64,000 bases of DNA from Calliopsis andreniformis (Eukaryota > Arthropoda > Insecta > Hymenoptera > Andrenidae), in contig NC_135066.1 in NCBI RefSeq assembly GCF_051401765.1, positions 19,385,001 through 19,449,000 on the forward strand, in the 5' to 3' direction. Shown here piece after piece: positions 62,745-64,000 of the stretch (position 1 is the stretch's first letter; the number at the start of each line of letters is the position of its first letter). Made by a program: the position numbers and the translations under genes. The notes below the pieces were generated by a model that ran no database searches, had not been told where the DNA came from, and saw nothing but the letters and a program-made list of their open reading frames with translations.

Positions 62745-63175
62745 CGGACGAAACTGATGTGAGGTCAGTTGGGATTATTGTAAACGAGAACGAACCTGAT
62801 GTAAAATTAGGAAGCTTCTGAGGATGGATATGCTTGTGGACGAAACTGACCTGTGATCAGTGAGCCGTAGGAGTGCGAGTTTCGTGAACGTACAAAATTG
62901 AGGTGTTGTTGAGGAGGTTGGTAAGTTCAAACAGTCGAACCTGATGCTAAATCAGGGTGCTGTAAAGAGATTGGATAACGTACAGACGAACCTAATGTTA
63001 CAGGTAGCTGTAGGATGCAAACGAATCTGATGTAAAATCAGATAGCTATTGGATAGGTCAACTTTCGCGGACAAACTCGAATAAATCGAGAAGCCACTAG
63101 GTTGGATACAGTTTTCTTTGGAAGTAAGGGCGTGCGGGTGAATCTGATGTGGAATCAGAGAACTACAGGAAATGT
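62745..63175 (+). ncRNA. Tandem array of about eight hairpin units (candidate structured RNA)
   Basis: Degenerate units resembling GACGAACCTGATGTAAAATC then AG and TAGCTGTAGGAT recur about every 40-90 bases. Each has a short stem closing a loop of mostly five bases: 62752 AACTGA/TCAGTT, 62795 CCTGAT/ATTAGG (one G-T pair), 62845 ACTGA/TCAGT, 62940 CCTGAT/ATCAGG, 62990 ACCT/AGGT (weak), 63025 ATCTGAT/ATCAGAT, 63076 CTCGA/TCGAG, 63143 TCTGAT/ATCAGA. Both sides of the stem change together between units. No long ORF spans the array. Type is set to ncRNA as the nearest category; a satellite-like repeat or part of a mobile element is also possible. Confidence 0.45.
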
Positions 63176-64000
63176 TAGTAAGCTTCGTAACTTGTTAATT
63201 ATGAATTGATACAACTCGAAGGGCTAAGTTGTATCATAGGGAGGTTTGTCAACTTCAAATGGGATTGCTTAAGGTAATTATGGGTTTCCGATTACATTGC
63301 AAGGAATACTTTAGTATATTCTAAAATCAGTTTTTACATACAAGTATATACTGTAGTGTTGTCGCGTAAAGTGTATGATTCTAATGCTTGGTGTTAACGC
63401 ACTGGCGATGCGGGGACTTACAAACTGGTCGTAGAAATTGCCAGATAGAATTTATGCCGATTCGCGGATTCTGTGAGATTAAACTGTAGACTCGAAAGGG
63501 AACTTTAACCCGATCTAACTGAGTAGCAACCAACTCTGACGATCTTGACTGTCAAGTCAACTTGACAGTTGGTATAATGTTATAACATAATGCAATGAGG
63601 TTTCTGCAATAAATTCTAATAGGAAAAAATAATTCTTTGTTTGTAGAGTAAAATAGTATAAGCCACATGTTATTATTTTCAAGATATGGATATTCAGAGT
63701 TTTGAACACCAATTCTCTATTATGGATTTATATTATTTCTATTTTTGTCTGTGAGATCACACATAGAATTTCGTTCTTAATGACCTTAGATTTTATAAGT
63801 ACAAGGTTAAATTTTCGGATACACGCAATATCCGCAATCTAGTAATTTAAGACAACACACTGACCGTGTGAAAACTGTTAGGTACAAACCGTAGTAAATG
63901 TTCAATGACGATTAAGTTTAAAACGGCAGACTTCTGTGAAGTCTTGATCAGTGAATGTTATTTGCTTCCGCCGGAAGTAACAATAGTCCTTCTACGTTCG
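63176..64000. other. Right-edge stretch after the hairpin array
   Basis: A stronger stem-loop, TGATACAACT at 63207-63216 with AGTTGTATCA at 63227-63236, follows the array. At 63548-63569 ACTGTCAAGT and ACTTGACAGT form a near-perfect palindrome separated by two bases. The rest is AT-rich without a supported gene. Confidence 0.5.

Noticed and set aside
62745..63175. C/D-box snoRNA cluster (TGATG and CTGA words)
   Set aside because: The TGATG words lie inside hairpin stems, and no unit has the paired C, D and terminal-stem arrangement.

Overview
The window is AT-rich eukaryotic DNA with split genes, canonical GT-AG introns, and many short inverted-repeat DNA transposons. An insect is likely. 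A hymenopteran (bee or ant type) genome fits the composition and repeat content, but that is inference. No rRNA, convincing tRNA or CRISPR array was seen.

The best-supported gene lies on the minus strand between 27863 and 16398. Eight exons join in phase and encode about 655 residues: a Ser/Asn/His-rich linker, a MyTH4 domain and a complete FERM domain. The sequence matches the C-terminal tail of unconventional myosin XV (Drosophila Myo10A, vertebrate MYO15A). No motor domain is visible in the window. At 43160-41886 on the same strand there is a 425-codon exon with its own start codon and an in-frame upstream stop. It ends at a phase-0 donor that would join in frame to the phase-0 acceptor at 27863. 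Either it is an alternative first exon giving a motorless MyTH4-FERM protein, or it belongs to an unrecognised gene.

At the left edge (2266-2596, plus strand) is the last exon of a gene that runs in from outside the window, followed by a plausible polyadenylation signal. From about 7.3 to 10.9 kb the plus strand is strongly A-rich. This stretch carries two ATG-poor ORFs offset by -1 and then a 305-codon ORF whose C-terminal half resembles the insect DUF4780 family. I read it as a mobile or virus-derived multi-copy element, unclassified and probably damaged.

The rest is intronic or intergenic. It holds at least ten non-autonomous DNA elements: TA-flanked mariner-like hairpins at 3982, 10936, 41099, 47950, 48757 and 54104; long foldbacks at 38878 and 51391; related pairs at 46.8/52.6 kb and 22.7/56.7 kb; and one with the remnant of a transposase C-terminus (49133-49234).

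The most unusual signal is at 62745-63175. About eight degenerate tandem units each contain a short hairpin, and the stem sequence changes between units while pairing is kept. This suggests a structured RNA or a selected repeat. All gene calls come from reading the sequence only; no search or alignment was run.
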